DNA of 64,000 nucleotides from Leptolyngbya sp. Heron Island J (lineage in GTDB: Bacteria; Cyanobacteriota; Cyanobacteriia; Phormidesmidales; Phormidesmidaceae). This document shows, piece by piece, positions 63,981 through 64,000 of the stretch. Both the position numbers and the translations under genes were made by a program. Under the pieces are notes generated by a model, which saw nothing but the letters and a program-made list of their open reading frames with translations, did no database searches and was not told the origin of the DNA. The stretch is from positions 82,217-146,216 of the forward strand of contig NZ_AWNH01000078.1 of assembly GCF_000482245.1 (NCBI RefSeq), read 5' to 3'. The first letter of the stretch is position 1. Each line of letters starts with the position of its first letter.

Positions 63981-64000
63981 CCGTTGTGTCTCCCTTTCAG

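Larger units (their letters stand above)
62752..64000 (+). mobile_element. IS4-family insertion sequence (right end at or beyond window edge)
   Basis: A DDE transposase gene pair lies at 62836-63980. CTGAAAGG at 62752-62759 is matched in reverse complement by CCTTTCAG at 63993-64000, with few further matches, so these may be the terminal inverted repeats of an element of about 1.25 kb. The window stops exactly at the right copy, so the end and any target duplication cannot be confirmed. Confidence 0.65.

Overview
The window looks like chromosomal DNA of a cyanobacterium, most likely a filamentous one. The octamer GCGATCGC (HIP1) recurs throughout, inside and between genes. There is a linked hetZ/patU-like pair, a class of genes best known from filamentous cyanobacteria. 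Cyanobacterial-type urease genes, a Ser/Thr kinase with PPC domains and a CPXCG mini-protein fit the same picture. No rRNA, tRNA or CRISPR array was recognised.

Region 1 (1-8.8 kb) holds mixed housekeeping genes: an LRR-kinase, an O-methyltransferase, small proteins, a START-like protein, a fatty-acid-hydroxylase-like membrane protein, phosphoglucomutase, an outer-membrane-like protein and a GPH/MFS transporter. Region 2 (8.8-12.7 kb) holds a CPXCG protein and a three-gene operon: a solute-binding/vWA fusion lipoprotein, a membrane coiled-coil protein and a second solute-binding protein.

Region 3 (12.8-42 kb) is the striking part. It is about 29 kb in which every intact gene lies on the minus strand and encodes an exported protein. 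Five large proteins share a C-terminal domain beginning VKRITAIN and ending in a GYFRFTTKV-like strand. Several also share an N-terminal NQATGSF-type motif. DUF11-like, SdrD-B-like and thrombospondin-3-like modules lie between. The same strand encodes a 1390-residue outer-membrane beta-barrel protein (ATG/stop overlap with a DUF11/SdrD protein), an OmpA-anchored beta-helix protein with a G10 tract upstream, and smaller family members. I read this as a surface-layer or adhesin locus with its own outer-membrane component. Its function is unknown from sequence. The cluster is punctuated by a nonsense-mutated REP-associated transposase (RAYT) with its palindromes, and by the tail of a dead AAA-ATPase/PD-(D/E)XK gene.

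Region 4 (42.5-48.6 kb) holds a degenerate sensor kinase, a Ser/Thr kinase, bioD and an M20 amidohydrolase. Region 5 (48.7-54.5 kb) is a urease locus, ureD-ureA-[S41-like]-ureB-[secreted protein]-ureC, in which the S41-like gene overlaps ureB. Region 6 (54.5-62.5 kb) holds a START-like gene, an unknown conserved gene, hetZ/patU, a transglutaminase-fold membrane protein that has lost its catalytic triad, argD and a phytanoyl-CoA dioxygenase-like gene. The right edge is an IS4-family element whose transposase is split across a classic A_AAA_AAG slippery site.
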